Assembly (NCBI RefSeq): GCF_037975245.1
Contig: NC_092576.1
Location: 38,457,111-38,521,110 of the forward strand
Reading direction: 5' to 3'
From: Apostichopus japonicus
Lineage: Eukaryota > Echinodermata > Holothuroidea > Aspidochirotida > Stichopodidae
Length of the DNA stretch: 64,000 bases
The translations under genes were made by a program, and so were the position numbers. Positions within the stretch are counted from its first letter, which is position 1. Each line of letters opens with the position of its first letter. Shown here one piece after another: positions 19,433 to 33,840 of the stretch. The notes under the pieces are model-generated. The model was not told the origin of the DNA, made no database searches, and worked only from the letters and a program-made list of their open reading frames with translations.

Positions 19433-21049
19433 TGTGATCAAGCCAAGCGATAACGGTGGAAGGAGCTATTGGAAAGGCCTTTACAGCTCTGTTGGTCTCG
19501 TGGTCTTTATCTACAAACCAAGGTTCATATCAACATTTTGATATTGATTACAGTGATATATTACTCGGTAAACACATTCAGACAAGTTAGACACGTACTA
19601 TAAGCAGTACAATCAAACGTGTGTTGACAAATTGCAAACACTATACTTTCACAAACATTTACTCCATTTGAACATTCTAAAGACTATATTTACATTCTTC
19701 CTAAGCACTTTTTACATAACGCAGGCATTTTTAATAACGTTTACTCAAGTAAAGCTTCTAAGTTATCCTTTGTCATGGGGGAAGGGGGGTTGTGAGGTGG
19801 GGTGTAGTAACATGGCAGGAACGTCTGAGAGGTGTTCCACGTATGACTAGATTCAAATCTTCTTCTGCTTATCAGTAGCATTACATACTTCAATTGGATA
19901 GGGGAAAGATAAGCAGCTTATCTTACCATGTCCCAATAATCACAAACTAAGATCATGAGCAGAGCCGGGATTTGGTGTTAAACCTGGATCCCTCACTTTT
20001 GAGAACCTTTGTTGTTTTCAGAAGGAAAAAAACCTAGATATAGCTTGGTTCGATATTTATAGGTTACTACCCATCACTACTTGTGTGTTTGAATTTATTA
20101 TGATGATATCATCATAAAATGTTGCCAGATTAATTAAGCAACAACGTAACAAACTATCAATATATTTAAAGGGCTGGAGTTCGCCCGTTTACACTCTTAT
20201 AGATTGCAAACCGGTTAACAACTTTCTTCATATCAGTGTTTCTCTCAAAATTCAAATAAAAACAAAATAGATAACCTTAAAGGACATTGGCCTATATGGT
20301 GTTGTCACATTGGTACAGGTAGTATGAAGCTAGTACCATAATGCGTTATGGAATAAAGTACGAATCGTTACAACGGGTCAATTTTTCTTAAAGCCTGTGA
20401 ATGGACATATACATAAGTACAAACGAAGCGCAGAGTTGTCAATATTGCTTTCTTAACCAACATAATTACCAACACAATCGGATTAAAAGCAAACGCATGG
20501 CATGGGAAAAAGTAGGGTGTGGGCAAGTGCCTTTCTTTCACTCTGAAATCTCGACATTTATAATGAGCATGGTATATACGCAATGATATCAAAGCTGGAA
20601 CAAAAAATAATTGCATCCGGTCTTCAGCCATGTTTAGAGTTTTTACTCTGAAGATGGTATGCACTTATTATGCAGCTGAACGTTTGTTTATCTGTTGCAA
20701 AATGTCTAAATGGTTGTTTAAATGCTTACTAAATAAAGGATATATTTATATATAGTGCTGAGGTCTCTTACCCAGGGAATGTTGTGTATCGCCAGCTGTA
20801 TCGCCAGTATCGAATACTCATAATGGCATTGGTGGGTTAATTTTACTTTATGTTAGGGATGATATTGTAAGTGTTGAGAAGTCTCAGTAGCAAAATCCGT
20901 TCGTCAAGTCGTCTGGTGCGATTTGTCCACAGAAAACTCCAAGAGGTCAAGTAATGCTATTAAACGTTGGTGTTGCGGAATCTCCAAATATGTTGCTAAC
21001 TCCAAGATAGTCATCCCTAGACATTTAGATAGTTTAGTTTAGTTAAGTA
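19433..21049. other. Non-coding stretch
   Basis: Nothing was recognised apart from a small palindrome TGATGATATCATCA near 20100. Open frames are short and without splice context. Confidence 0.4.
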
Positions 21050-22330
21050 GAAAAATAGGACCAGGAGGGACACCCAAGTCTCCATCTAGGACCCTATAAG
21101 AGATCAAAAAGCTAAAGACACAAACACTCAGACCCAATTACAATGCTTGAAGTGATGTCCACAGCATCATTAAACCCATTCACACCATTGGCAAGTACAC
21201 ATTACTCATGCAAACCATTTCACTTATTCGCAACCTTATAAGAACAAAAGTTATGTCAAATATTAATCCTACTTTGTGACTTTTGGATTTTAAGACAATG
21301 ACCTTTAGTACAACTACTATTAGCAAACATGACCAAGTCAGTGAAGGATAAAATGTCAAAAACATACACCATCTTGAAGACCTGAATCAAGTCACCATGT
21401 AACCTCCTAATCTCCAGTGTGGTAAAATTCAACAGTTTTAACAGCCTAAAATAAGGAAAACCCTTCAAGGAACTAGTCATCCTCTGGACCTTTTTGATCA
21501 CTTCCTTAAAAATGGGTTCCAAGCCGGCGCAGCATACTCCAGATGAGGCCTAAGCAACTGCTCATAAAGCCTAACAACTATGTCCTCTTCATGAAACTGG
21601 AGTTCATCTTGATCATACCTAAAACCCTATCACCTCTTAAAGCAGCTTCGAGATTAGGTTGCAGAGATGAGTCAATGTAGATAAAGAGGTCTCCTTCAAA
21701 AAATTCGTCACCATTAAGATTTTATATATACTTTTGGTTACTACTACCAAAATACATCAACTTTCATTTATCAATATTAAAGCATTAACCATCCATGAGA
21801 CCAGGAAAAAACCTTGTACAAATCCGTTTGAATCTTCTCATAACCGCTTTTGGAAGAGACCTCAGAATACAGTTTGGTGTCATCTGCAAACTTCTTTGCT
21901 GTACACAAAATTACTTCGTCAATGTCATTTACAAAGGCAACAAACAACAACGGACCCAAAACAGACCCTTGAGGAACCCTACCAGTAACTTTCTGCTAAG
22001 AAGAAGCACATACTTTTATTATCACCCTCTGTTTCCTATTACCAAGCAAAGTCTCGATCCAAGATAATAAATTCCCATTCACATACACACTCTTTGACCG
22101 AAGTAAACAACATCGGTGGGAAACTTTATCAAAGGCCTTTTGGAAATTCAGGAACACAACTTCTACAGACTTCTGCCTATTAATGGAGCTTTTTAAAAGT
22201 TCCGAGACAAATACGGATGGAGTATCTGGTCTAAAGGCTGTAGAAACATTTAGACAAAGCAGCTCATTTAAGACAACCTCATTCGAGAATAAGACCGTAT
22301 TCAGTTTAGGACCATCGATTCCCCTCTAAA
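21050..22330 (-). pseudogene. CR1/Jockey-type LINE reverse transcriptase relic
   Basis: The minus strand carries reverse transcriptase motifs in order but in several frames. FQKAFDKVSHRC (domain A, about 22110-22160) is followed by LLSWIETLLGNRKQR (about 22030-22080). Next comes GPLLFVAFVNDI then FADDTKLYSEV (catalytic FADD box, 21860-21960), and downstream a thumb region with IFKEVIKKVQRMTS and LEIRRLHGDLIQVFK (21390-21520). Frameshifts and stops make it inactive. The 5' part, including any endonuclease, was not recognised. The family assignment rests on the FADDTKL and RRLRGD-type motifs. Confidence 0.85.
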
Positions 22331-23387
22331 AAACAACTGGAATGCTACTCATATCTTCCTTTGTAAAACCTGAGTTACCGAAGTTACCCAGTCATGTGAC
22401 TGAACCTTGTTGTCATACCTTGGCAATAGACTACAGATGTTTTGGATCAAGAAATTCTTGGCTTTTCATTCTACTCAACCAAATAAGATACATTGAACTC
22501 TGTATTTTGAATCTTCCTTTCGAGCATTGGTCAGCTCTCCCTGTAAACATTGAACGTTAAAATTAAGGGTGGTAACAGAACTAGTGTTGGATGGAGTACT
22601 TTGGTTTATTGAATCACAATGCTTCGGAAGCCAAAAGAAGCTAATTTCAAACTCCGTCCACGTGATGTTTGTCTATGGACACTCAAGCTTATTTAATGTT
22701 ACGTGTGTTCGGCCAATGCTCAGAGAGTTATGAGGCAGATTTGTAATTGAGGCATCCATTCCTGCCACGGGGACTACAGTATAGCCATGGTAAACACAGT
22801 TGTTTGGTAACTCCTAGTTTCCTATTTGTAAACTAGAAATACCAAATCCACAGAAGATTCCTCTGAACAACAGAGGCAATTGTGAATATATCAAGTTATC
22901 TGTTCTAGTTTTGTTGTGTTTCCTCTTTGCGAGGTTTTAAAACGAGAACCTAGGGGTTGTGGCACGGACACTCTCATCCCTACATTATGTAAACCTTACA
23001 TATTGACTCAAATAGCGATTATCCCAATATGTATTCTTTGAAAACAAAATGTAAAAAGTTTCATTGTGTTTTTCTATTATTCTGAAATGTCGTTTGACGT
23101 GACTATCATGGCCTATTTTCCATATTTATAACCACTACTTATTATGAAAGTAAATAGGCTGCCACTGGAAAGATGGATTACGTTGTTTAAATGAGCAACA
23201 TACCGTGCAATTTGGTACCCATTTTGCACGATTACCATCTAACGATTTTGTTAGCGATTTTGCCAACTTGCAATATGGTTGACTACACCGTTGATAAACT
23301 GATGGCAAATGTTGCTATTTCATTCAGTACGATTTTTCAGTGCTAATGCCAAGTTTAATACTCACCACCATCTATTACACAGAGACG

Positions 23388-23800
23388 ATGTGATGTGTGG
23401 TGTTGTGATATCATGATATGCAATGTGATGGATGGGACCTGATGTTATGGGATGTGTTCTACGTGAAATGAGACAAGGTGATAGATGAGCTGGGATGTAA
23501 AGTGATATGATACAAGGTGATGGATTGGTTGGGATCTGATGTGATGTGTTTGATTCAAGGCGATGGATGGTATGGGATATGATGGGATGTGTTTTGATCT
23601 GATGTGACGCACGGTGCTGGATGGTATGGGATGTGGCGTGATGTGATGCAAAGTAATGAGACATTATGGATAACATGGGTGTGATGGGATTGAATGCAAT
23701 ATGAAAGTATGAGACATGATGTCCTGATAACTACGTTGAATACCAGAGATGTGATGTAATGACATGGTATGTCACGGCATGTGTTGATGGGATGTGGAAA
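23388..23800. repeat. Degenerate GATG/GGATGTG minisatellite
   Basis: Loosely repeated words are GATGGGATGTG, TGTGATGTG, GGTATGGGATG and CAAGGTGATGGAT, with a weak period of about 45-50 bp. The His/Ser/Thr/Ile-rich minus-strand frames are artefacts. Confidence 0.8.
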
Positions 23801-26800
23801 AATTTACAAATTTCACACGACTGTCAATCCCAAGTCTCCCAGCTTACAGAGGCTATCCAAGCCAATGAATACATTGTCCGGTTTAACATCTAGATGGAGG
23901 AGGTTGTTGTCTAAGTAATGTTTAAATGGCAATATTTGTCATAAGATTTGAATAGAAAACCAGTTTTAATGAATATTTTGGGACTAGATATATTAACATT
24001 TCTAATAAACTTTACAAAGTTACAATGTACCTAAAATATTCCCTCGTTGCCTCCGCTTCCCTTCCAGTTGCTGTCAACGTGTGAAATCAGATATGCATGC
24101 TGTTAACACAATACATATCTTCATTTGTATAATTATACGTTTCGAGTCTAAAGAGTGAAGAGTAAAGAGTAAGAGAAAACAATGTAATTTGACCTTTGTG
24201 TGACCTACCGGATTTGCATATACGACAAATTTACCCACTTAGGTGGCATAAGAATATGTTTCTAAATATCGAATATTCAAATCACACAACACGTTTCCCT
24301 TTCAAACCCTGTAAAATGAAAACAAGGCTATGAAAAACCAATAAACAGGGCGCCTTTTATCTGGTTTGTCTATGTGAAGGGTTTGTGGAAGATTGGAGGT
24401 TTATCCCATGGGAACAGTTGCGTTAAATACCAAGCTTACGTTCAGTTCCAGTAGACGCACTCATCCACGCTACAAAACAAATACGAGTACGAATTCTCTT
24501 CTGGTCACCCTAAACGCTTCATTACACTATTTTATTACACACATAGTTAAAAGTAACTGAAAGTCAATTGCAAATGTTATGATCGCAAACCGGTCACACT
24601 GTTTGAGGCCCATAACTACACTCGTGATAAACGTTATCAATAAACCGACAACAGTATTTGTTTGAATAAAAGGAAGAGTAAATATTTACTTAAGTCCACT
24701 TCATTCTGATATAATATATCTGTACAGATTCAGAATGTAATAACTCTGCCTTACCAGGATATCATATTATAAGGTGCATTATCTTTAATTGATCGTCGCG
24801 TCGTCAGAGAAACCAAGATACAACCGACATTTGCATGAGAGCTGATTGGGTTGTATCGGTAAGCTTGCGATCGATATTAGCAATACGAGTGAATTATACA
24901 CAAAAATATACCTGTTACGACGAAATAAGATTTGTCGTACGTTTAAAAAACAAAACATCCAATTCCGATGGTAAATGATTTAATCGTCGTTAATATGTCT
25001 CCAGAAATGTTTAAAGACCGCACGATTTATATTATTTCACATACATTTTCTATTTTGTGCCATTGAAGATTGGAAAGACTATCATATTCATTCACCTAAC
25101 ACAATGTCGATGGTTAGGTCGGTGCTTAACTTTTCTCGCTAAATGGCGTTAAGAGACATATACACTTTGTAGTGTGCCAATGAATTAAATATGGTATATT
25201 TCTTCAACTAATTTATCGCTAGTGGAATTTAAACCATTATGGAATGGTCCATGTAAATGAAGGGCTTCAAAGAGAAGGGGTTTGACAAAGGGGCCGCTGA
25301 AGTGAACACTCATTATAGGAGCGCCTGTATGAGCCTCCTACAGAAAGAACATGACAAGTTAAGACTTAAGCAAAGGGTGCTTTGTAAGGTATGATTACAC
25401 AATGCATTATACACATGATATGGTTTGAATATTGTGCAAATGTTCAGAAAAGTGGGGCAGGGGAGTTTACTTACCAAAACAATTCACCGACTGACTGCAC
25501 AGATGGAGTCCACATAACAGTAGTTTAACTTGTTATCGTGTAACTGGCATTTTCCCACCATTTAACACAATCAGCTTAGTAATGAATAATCTCTTTATGT
25601 TTATCACTTTAGCCTACACAAATTAACATATAGTTAACACATACTCTGCAAGATCTGCCTGCCCTCCGTCCCCACCGAACATTGGCTATTACGGAAGTGG
25701 GGAGACACTATCAAATGAGAGCAATATTTTGGGTCCATGGATTGGGTCGAGGGTAGACTATATGACGCTTTGAGATATGGTGGGGCGGGGGGGGGGGGGG
25801 CGGCAACCCTATCGGCAAACAATTTCTGACATTAATCACCGATCATGTTTAAAGTAAATAATAAAGCACATTTAAGAAACCAGTCAACGGACCATCAAAT
25901 AACGATGGTCAATAAATACTGAATATAAAATATCACCATTTGTGATAGAATTACTCATAACTTGATGAAGTCAATAATTCCCTGTTCGCATGCTGGCACA
26001 TTGCTAAGTTTGTAGTTTACACATTTTGGAATATGCTTGGATATCTTAAAACATCTTAAAACAGTGCTTAACTTTAAATCAATGGTACAATACACTGAAA
26101 ATAAACGTAGTATCTTTGTAAACGCGCATTCCCTGTCTTTCCATTTCTTTACAACTTTCGAGAAAATATAGTCATCCAAGTCTATCATAGTTCACTTATG
26201 AATGTCACAAAGCAAAGGAATTCACAAGTCATGTATTGCCATGTCGAGTGAAGAGCAACAAGTATTATCGCAACAAATCATTCTATGCGATGGAACGCCA
26301 TATTGTCACTAATGATGTAAAACTACAATTGTCCTTCTTAACGTATTAAGCAACGAAACATAAAGGTCAGATCATAGAGCGTCACAATAACTCCATCGTA
26401 GATTTATTTGTATGTATTAGTATTAGCCACATTGTCACAAATATGCCACGCTCGACACAACAGCGCCATATCACTTATATGGTGTAGAGGCTGACGAAAA
26501 GAATAATTACTATTTATAATTACGCAGCAAATAATGTGTTCACAGACAATAACGTGAGTATGTGGGTAATGTGGCTTTTCATTCATTTACCGTCTCAATG
26601 TCAGTTTTAACGGAGATCAAAATAACCGTTCAGATTCCAGTCTGCTTTGCATGCGTAAAAAAGCAGAAGCAAAACTATTCAAAAGACACACATCGTTAAC
26701 AAATATTTTAATTTTGTGTATTCTATTCACTGATCGATAAATACACTCATAATTTTGATGAAAAGTTAACTCTTATTAATTTTATAATTATTGGAATTTA

Positions 26801-29406
26801 ATTTAATTTAAATGTCAAAAAGTAACTTTTAAGTTTTGTTGTATTATTATATATGACTTAGAAGCTAAAATAAGTTGATATAATTTTCAGAGTAAATACT
26901 GCATGTTTCAATTTCTTGACAGGAAAACCAATATGAAATAAAATTTAAGCTTAATAAAAGAAAAACAATGATATTAGGCACTTACAAAGCAACAAACTAA
27001 GGCTAAAGAGGCAAATTTATTCTGAGATATTTTAACAAATGGATGATGTTGCATCATGATTTTATATCAACATTTAACGTCTTATTACCTTTATAATTAA
27101 AGAAATTAATTTCAAATTTTCTGATTCTGTAGCGCTCTGGACTAGTATTATAATCATAAGCTCAGAGAAATAAATGAGATATACATTTCCGGTTTACATT
27201 TCTAGTTCTCTTCAAAAAGACACTATGCAAAAAAGGCAAAACTTTAGAAGTATACACGAGCAATGATAAGAAAAGTAATAAAAGTACGTAAAAATTCAAA
27301 AGAACATATGAGGCCTCACTATAACATGCATGGTATGTTCTATCGCTGAGGTATCACTATGAAATAATTGTTATCTGGATTAAATAAATGTTCTTTAATG
27401 TTATTTATAAGAAAATATTTGTTTGATTCTCATGAATATGTCAAGAACTTTACCACAATGAATATGATAAAGATATTAAATAATATCATCTCTGATGCGG
27501 GAGGTTATTTTATATCACTTAAGTTTGATCACGAGAATTAATTTTTGGTATCATTTTGTCCACGCATTTAGACGTCTTACGTTTCTTAAGCTCTGTATCA
27601 TATTTTCCTTTAAATTCAGAAAACCTCAGACATTTATTGTAGTTAAATAGTCACCAGCATACTTAAAACATCAAATATGATTTTAAGAAGAATTGTAAGG
27701 TTGATATTTCTAGCAGCAAAAAAGTCATGAAGTAGAAAAATGATGATTCCGATGTAACTTCCTGAATCTATTATTATTTGTTTTGTTGCAAGAAATAAAA
27801 CCTATTCCCGTTTTCAGGAAGTTCACAATCATAATATGTTTGGAATGTTCTTTTAAAAATAATTCGATGATGACGTCAATCTTCTTTATAAAATAATATT
27901 CATTTGTTAATCCAATTTTATGATATCTAGATTATAACCCCACCCATGTCAATATCATGTCCCAATGTAAAGGAAATATAATGTTTCACATCAAACGGTT
28001 TGCCGTTGTAATTCTTTAGGAATGTGTTACATGAAACCATAGAAGATTTCTTTTGTTTAAAAATGTAGACAAGCATGAACGACATAGAAAAAAAACATTA
28101 TTAGACTACGTATTTTGATGTAGTCCCGACATATGAAGAACTTTAAAAAACAACATCACAATGGCGAAATAAGAGCAAGGTAAAAACATACTTATGATCG
28201 AAAAGCAAGTAAAGTGTGAATTGAAACGAACACATTCATTACATATTGAGCTTCAGGGAGAATTGAGCTCATTTTCATAATTGCAGTATAATATTAATCT
28301 ACCGTCGAATCAAATAGGTAATTTGTTTATTCAAATAATGACACATACGAGTAGGAACATGTTCTAATGGACCGTTATCCCCATCTTTTTCACTTTGATA
28401 AATTGGGCAGGAGTGTGTCTGGCCCCTCACATTCAACTTAGTGAATCGATGCACTCCATGAGAGCCATGCCGAATCTTTTAAACAGATCAATTATATTTA
28501 AAGAAATGATTGTCAAGCATCAAACTATTATTTTTTTATTATTTATTGTACCTCAAAATGCTCTAATATTTGATTTCACTCATTTTTGGAGAGGGGTATG
28601 GGGCAGGAAATTTTAAACTTGAAATGAAACACTGGCACTCGTGTAGTTTAGGTAATGTAGCCATTTAGACATAAGATATTTCTAGCAACCCGTCGCAGTC
28701 ACTACATATTCTAAACATTTCTTCTAGTGGTGAATATCACATAAGTTTTCGGCCCCTCATTTTCTATAGTTTCCTACTCCACTGTTGAATATTGGAAATT
28801 TGGCAGCTGACTATTGATATCTGATGACTATGGATCTGAGATCACGTGACAAATGTTTAAAGTAGATGAGAATGTCGCACTTTTTTTTGTTACAATGCAT
28901 AGTGATGTACCCTCTAACGATGTTACATTTAACGATGTTGATGATCGATTATATTACATAACTGATGCTGTCCAATACTTTGGTTTGTAGGGACTTGTCT
29001 TTATACCTTATTATATTCCTAATTTATCATCTAAAAATGACCCTGCTATCCCTGTACTCTAAGTGTCTGTTTTTTAAGGGAAGAACCTCACACCCTAGAA
29101 AGGAGGCGGATTGACGTTCACAGAGATACGACTCTTCCTTTGGTACACGTTCTATCATAACGGTTCTTGACCCTTCATATAGAAGACGAGAAAATCTTAA
29201 AACTATGATAGGTTAATATTGTAGCAAATTCAATATAAATTGAGCAAACCTGATATCAAACTTAATTTGATTCATTAGTTCTTCTCGCATATAACTTAGT
29301 TGAATAAAGGTGCCTGACAGCATACCAATAATATACCACTTAATAACCATTCTGTAATTGTGCTGTTCATGTTTTTTTTCATTCTTCAGGCATTCATACC
29401 ACTTCC
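23801..29406. other. Long AT-rich non-coding region
   Basis: I found no convincing exon, tRNA or transposon in this 5.6 kb. Small features only: a GAGTAAAGAGT-type patch at 24150-24175, a poly-G run of 12 or more at about 25788 and AT-rich spacer at 26700-27120. The 60-90 codon frames have no splice support. Confidence 0.4.
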
Positions 29407-29741
29407 CAGTGGCGTGTGTTAAGGGTATGGGGGAATAGAGGTCCGTGCCCTCTCCTTTTCCGTCATGCCAGGGTAAATGGTTAGGTTGTGGATGTGCTTA
29501 CATTCAGTCTTGGGAAAATAAGACCTCTGTTACGTGTTAGTTACGCATCCTTTCAACCAATTATTTATTAGCAAAGTCTAGCCCCTAGACCTTATTATAG
29601 ACTTAATTAATGTTCCAATGATTAGGTATTGATGCCATATTGAACTTTAAGCGGTTGATTTACAGGGACAAGGACCTCCGTAAACCCCCATACACGAGAA
29701 AAAATATATCCCCCACTTGTGATATCTAGTGCACGCCACTG
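29407..29741. mobile_element. Small hAT-like inverted-repeat element
   Basis: CAGTGGCGTG at 29407 and its complement CACGCCACTG ending at 29741 face each other. Both arms continue with similar words inward (GTATGGGGG, then AGGTCC, then CCCT). CAGTGGCG is typical of hAT termini. The 8-bp flanks (CCACTTCC and CAGTTTCT) match only partly, so the insertion is old or the limits are off by a few bases. Confidence 0.5.
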
Positions 29742-30966
29742 CAGTTTCTGCAATGGAGTAATGTGGTGGAAAACTGAACTTATGTTTTTGTGACACCTTA
29801 CTATCAACATCAATGTCTCCTGTACTTGACAACGTTTCGTCATCTTCTTATTCTGCGTGAAGATTTCGTTTTCCTCTCGAGACTCTTAAGGTCTGCTGCC
29901 ATGGGTAAGCTCTGTTGAGAATAAAGTACAATCAACTAATGCATAATGATAACCGACAAATCTAAGTATTCTTAAATCATGTATTGTACATAAAATAGTC
30001 ACCAGCACTTCCAAGTTACATATAAATCGGATTGAAACTTTACGAGCATATAAGATATGACTTTTTTCTTTCCAAGTACTCAATTACCAGTGAGTGAATT
30101 ACAAATTATTCTAAGATATCAATCAATTGATAGCTAGAACCACATTAGCCTTGAATAAATAATATATAAAGAAAATATTTAAATCAAACTCTGAAATTGT
30201 AACAGCAGAGTGACATCATGCGTAGATTAAAATCAGCATCATTATCTCGGAACACAAAATGTAATTTAACAGTCATGTATAAATTAAGAAGCATTAATTT
30301 CCGAATTTTACATTTTTGACAGGGGTGTCCAATTTTCATTTGGGTATACATGTGGTTAATTTATGTGCAATAATTTTACAGATTTTAAGTTAGTATGGCC
30401 TATGTTAGCTAGTAGATAGATAATTGTTATAGAAAAATTGTAGAAATGGTGGCAAAACTACAGCTTGTTTAAAAAAAATTCAAATGCATTTTTGGGTAAA
30501 TTAAGCAATATTTCGTACCATTCCTTTAAGTAATTTCAGCAAATTGAGATGATTATTCGGAGGTTTTAATGTTGAGAAATTGCCATGATCGTATTTAAAT
30601 AAATGCCATATTCAAATTTAGTAATGTTATGTGTCTGCACAGTATAGAAATGAATATATAAATTTAATTGATTGTTCTAAAGCTTCATCGCATGTTTATC
30701 ATTGTTTCAAATAACAATAATGATCCGCTGAGATGTCACTGTATTAAATTTGTATTAGCATTAGTTTATGTCCTCTTAAATACAAATTCCAACTTTAAAC
30801 TTTGATATGGACTTAACTATAAAATATTTTCACACAAGTGACAATGATTTGGCTACAATGCCGTAAATATAATGGTTTGTTCTATGTCGAGATTAAACAA
30901 ACGTTCCTTTTTAATGTTTGTTTTGTTGTGTTTAGAACTTACACTCTATTAGCATTATTTCCTTAC

Positions 30967-30992
30967 CTGTAGAAATGACGGAATTTGTCCAC
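30967..30992 (-). CDS. Candidate 26-bp micro-exon
   Basis: It lies between ttatttgtcatcag and GTAAGG and reads VDKFRHFY in the phase set by the 48-bp exon at 32027-32074. Very short exons are easily mimicked by chance. Confidence 0.2.
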
Positions 30993-32026
30993 CTGATGAC
31001 AAATAAAAACAACAGTAGTATACGTCAAAATAAGCGAAAACATCAAATTGCCCACTCCATATATCCTCCCCACCGTTAGGAAGCCCCTTTATCATTGTCA
31101 CTATGAATCGTAGTTGATAAAACCTCTAAGCGATGAATGCAATGCTTCTGTTGAACTGCGACACTTTTTCTCATAATACACAAACTTATATATCCATATA
31201 ATAAGTAGCATCAATGTTGAATCGACTTCCTATTCTCATTTATATAAACTGCATGCTATAGTCCGCTGTCACATAATGCCACATTTTGATACCAAGATAA
31301 GAAACCTCAACAATTAAATTAAACTTAATATTTCACTGGTCTGCTGCTCATTTTACCTAACATTCTGATACAACTATAGACTTGTTAACCTAGATTGTCT
31401 AAGTTTACAGTCAACATTGATGGTATGGCAACATTAAGATTGCACCATTCCCATACCACCCTATCCATCCTACAGTGTGCTAAAATATTGCTTCAAAATA
31501 ATGAATTCAAACATAATTTAAGAGTCGATATCTAATAATTGTACGATAAAATTTGATTACTTATTGACAGCAAGTTTCCAAAAATTAAAATCACAAAATA
31601 AAAATGGAAATGAACTGCCCCAAAACACCAAACAAACAGAAGCAGAGTACACCAATCCCAGCGGTTATTTGCCTCTTAAATGACATTACACACACCCACC
31701 CAACTTTTCTGTATAGTTAATTTGCCTACATAAGCAAGTAACCAAAACGGAAATTGAAACAGAAAACTGTGAACCTGTACTAACTCTCGTTGAACCTGTA
31801 CTAACGTCCACATGTAAAATGTATATTATTGGAAGTATTTTGTGTTGAACAAAAACATAAAGTATAAATGTTCACTATGGAACACGTGGTATAGCTTTAA
31901 TTGGTTCAATTTATTGCTATTCAATATCGAATGACACATGTATCTCACTGTAAACATGTATATGTATGTATCATACTGACCGATTTACAAAATGAAGTAT
32001 AATATTCACTATTTGCATAACATTAC

Positions 32027-32074
32027 CTCTTGACGATATTCTGCTTCTGTCAATTCATCTTCAATGGATTTTGT
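32027..32074 (-). CDS. Candidate 48-bp acidic exon
   Basis: The acceptor is cttatttacag and the donor is GTAATG. It is 16 codons, phase 0: TKSIEDELTEAEYRQE. Same size, phase and splice-site bases as the plus-strand exon at 18201-18248, with a similar sequence. This suggests two copies of one gene family in opposite orientation. The parent gene is not recognised. Confidence 0.4.
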
Positions 32075-32280
32075 CTGTAAATAAGGTAATATCAATGGAA
32101 ATGAGAACAACAATGATTGCAAGAAATACAAGACTTGCTGCTTTTAAAATTGAAACTTTTAATTATTTTCCCAGTAAAATGATAGTGTTGTCCAGTAGGA
32201 ATAATATAGATATTGATAGTGAAATAAGCAAATGTATAAGTTTGCGAAAAATGAAATATATCGTTAGCTATACCATAGCA

Positions 32281-33840
32281 AGTAGGAACAGTTTCTTGTC
32301 CTCCTCCTGCTCCTCCTCCTCACCAACACCACCACCATCAATACTTCTACATGAAATTCATCACCATCATAACCTACTACAATCGTTGTCATCATCATCA
32401 CCTTGTGATCCCATGATCATCATCATATGAATCATGATCAGTTACAGCATCATCATCGTCATCACACATGATCCCATCCCTATCATGATGATAAGCAACA
32501 TGAGTATTAACATCACCATCATCATCACCATCACCATCATCACCATCACCATCATCGAAATCATCATCCTCACCATCATTAGCAACAAACTCCTTACGAC
32601 CATCACCACCAAATCATCCCCTTCACCACCACCATCATCATTCCAATCATCACCATCATCATAATCTCAATTACAATCACAACCAGCATCACCATCACCA
32701 TTATCATTATCAAAACCATAACCATAATCACATACATCATCACCATGATCAACAACATCATCACCGTCATCACCACTATCACTATCATCACTATCATCAA
32801 CATCACCATCACCGTTAAAATCATCACTATCACCATCACCATCAACGGCATCACAATCACCATAAGATTCCACAATGATGATCATGATAATCATCGTGAT
32901 TGTTAACATTACCTTCACCATTAACACAATCATCACCATCGACATATTCACCATCATCAACACAATTATCATCACCATGCACCAACAAAATCATCATCAC
33001 AATCATCACCACCAACAACATCACCACCGGAAATATCATCATGCCCACCATCAACAACAGCACCATTCCCATCACCATTTTCATCACCATTATCACAATA
33101 GCTACCACCATCATCACCTTCACCAATGCCACCGTCGTTATCACACTCACCACGACCAACATCACCCTCAACTTCATCACCTTCATCATCACCATCACCA
33201 CTACCACTACCGTCACCACCATCATCACGATAACCATCTCTATCACCATCATCAACATTATAACCATCACCATCACCATAATCACCATCATTTCCACCAC
33301 CGTCGAAATCACCATCGCCTTCGCCATCATCATCATTATCATCATCGTCCTCGAAATACCCATGATCATCATCATCATCAACAATTACATTATCATTATC
33401 ATCACCATCATCACGACCGCCACGAATATCACGACCACTGCGACGATAACCACCACAACCACTACCACCACGATAACCACAGAAACGACCACCGTCATCG
33501 TCATCGTCGTCGTCATCGCCATCGCTATCACCACCATCACCATCATCACCATCATCACCATCATCACCATCACCATCCATCATCATACATCAATGTCATC
33601 AACGTCATCATCATCATCCCATCACCCAGACCACCATCAACATCAACATCATTATCATCACCCCCATCATCACCATCGTCACCGTCATAATCTTCATCAC
33701 CATTATCTCCACCATCGTCCTCCACGATCATCATGACCACCACGAACATCACGACCACCACGACGAAAACCACAATCACTACCACCACGATCACCACAGA
33801 AACGGCCACCACCACCCCAACGTCATCCACCCTAATAATC
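32281..33840. repeat. Imperfect ATC/ACC trinucleotide domain
   Basis: The plus strand is almost entirely CAT, CAC, ATC and ACC words with scattered substitutions. It is open in several frames on both strands (His-, Ile/Thr- or Met/Val/Asp-rich translations). A segment of about 110 bp recurs: CACGA...AACATCACGACCAC...GAAACCACAA near 33415-33490 and 33735-33810, pointing to internal duplication. Confidence 0.95.

Noticed and set aside
23362-23676. His/Ser/Thr-rich frames on the minus strand
   Set aside because: Degenerate GATG minisatellite, open by composition.
29740-29860. Possible minus-strand exon (NKKMTKRCQVQ...)
   Set aside because: Phase does not join the candidate micro-exon at 30967, and it overlaps the inverted-repeat element boundary.
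32857-33736. Several 175-278 codon frames rich in His, Thr/Ile or Met/Val/Asp
   Set aside because: Composition of the ATC/ACC trinucleotide domain; open in many frames at once.
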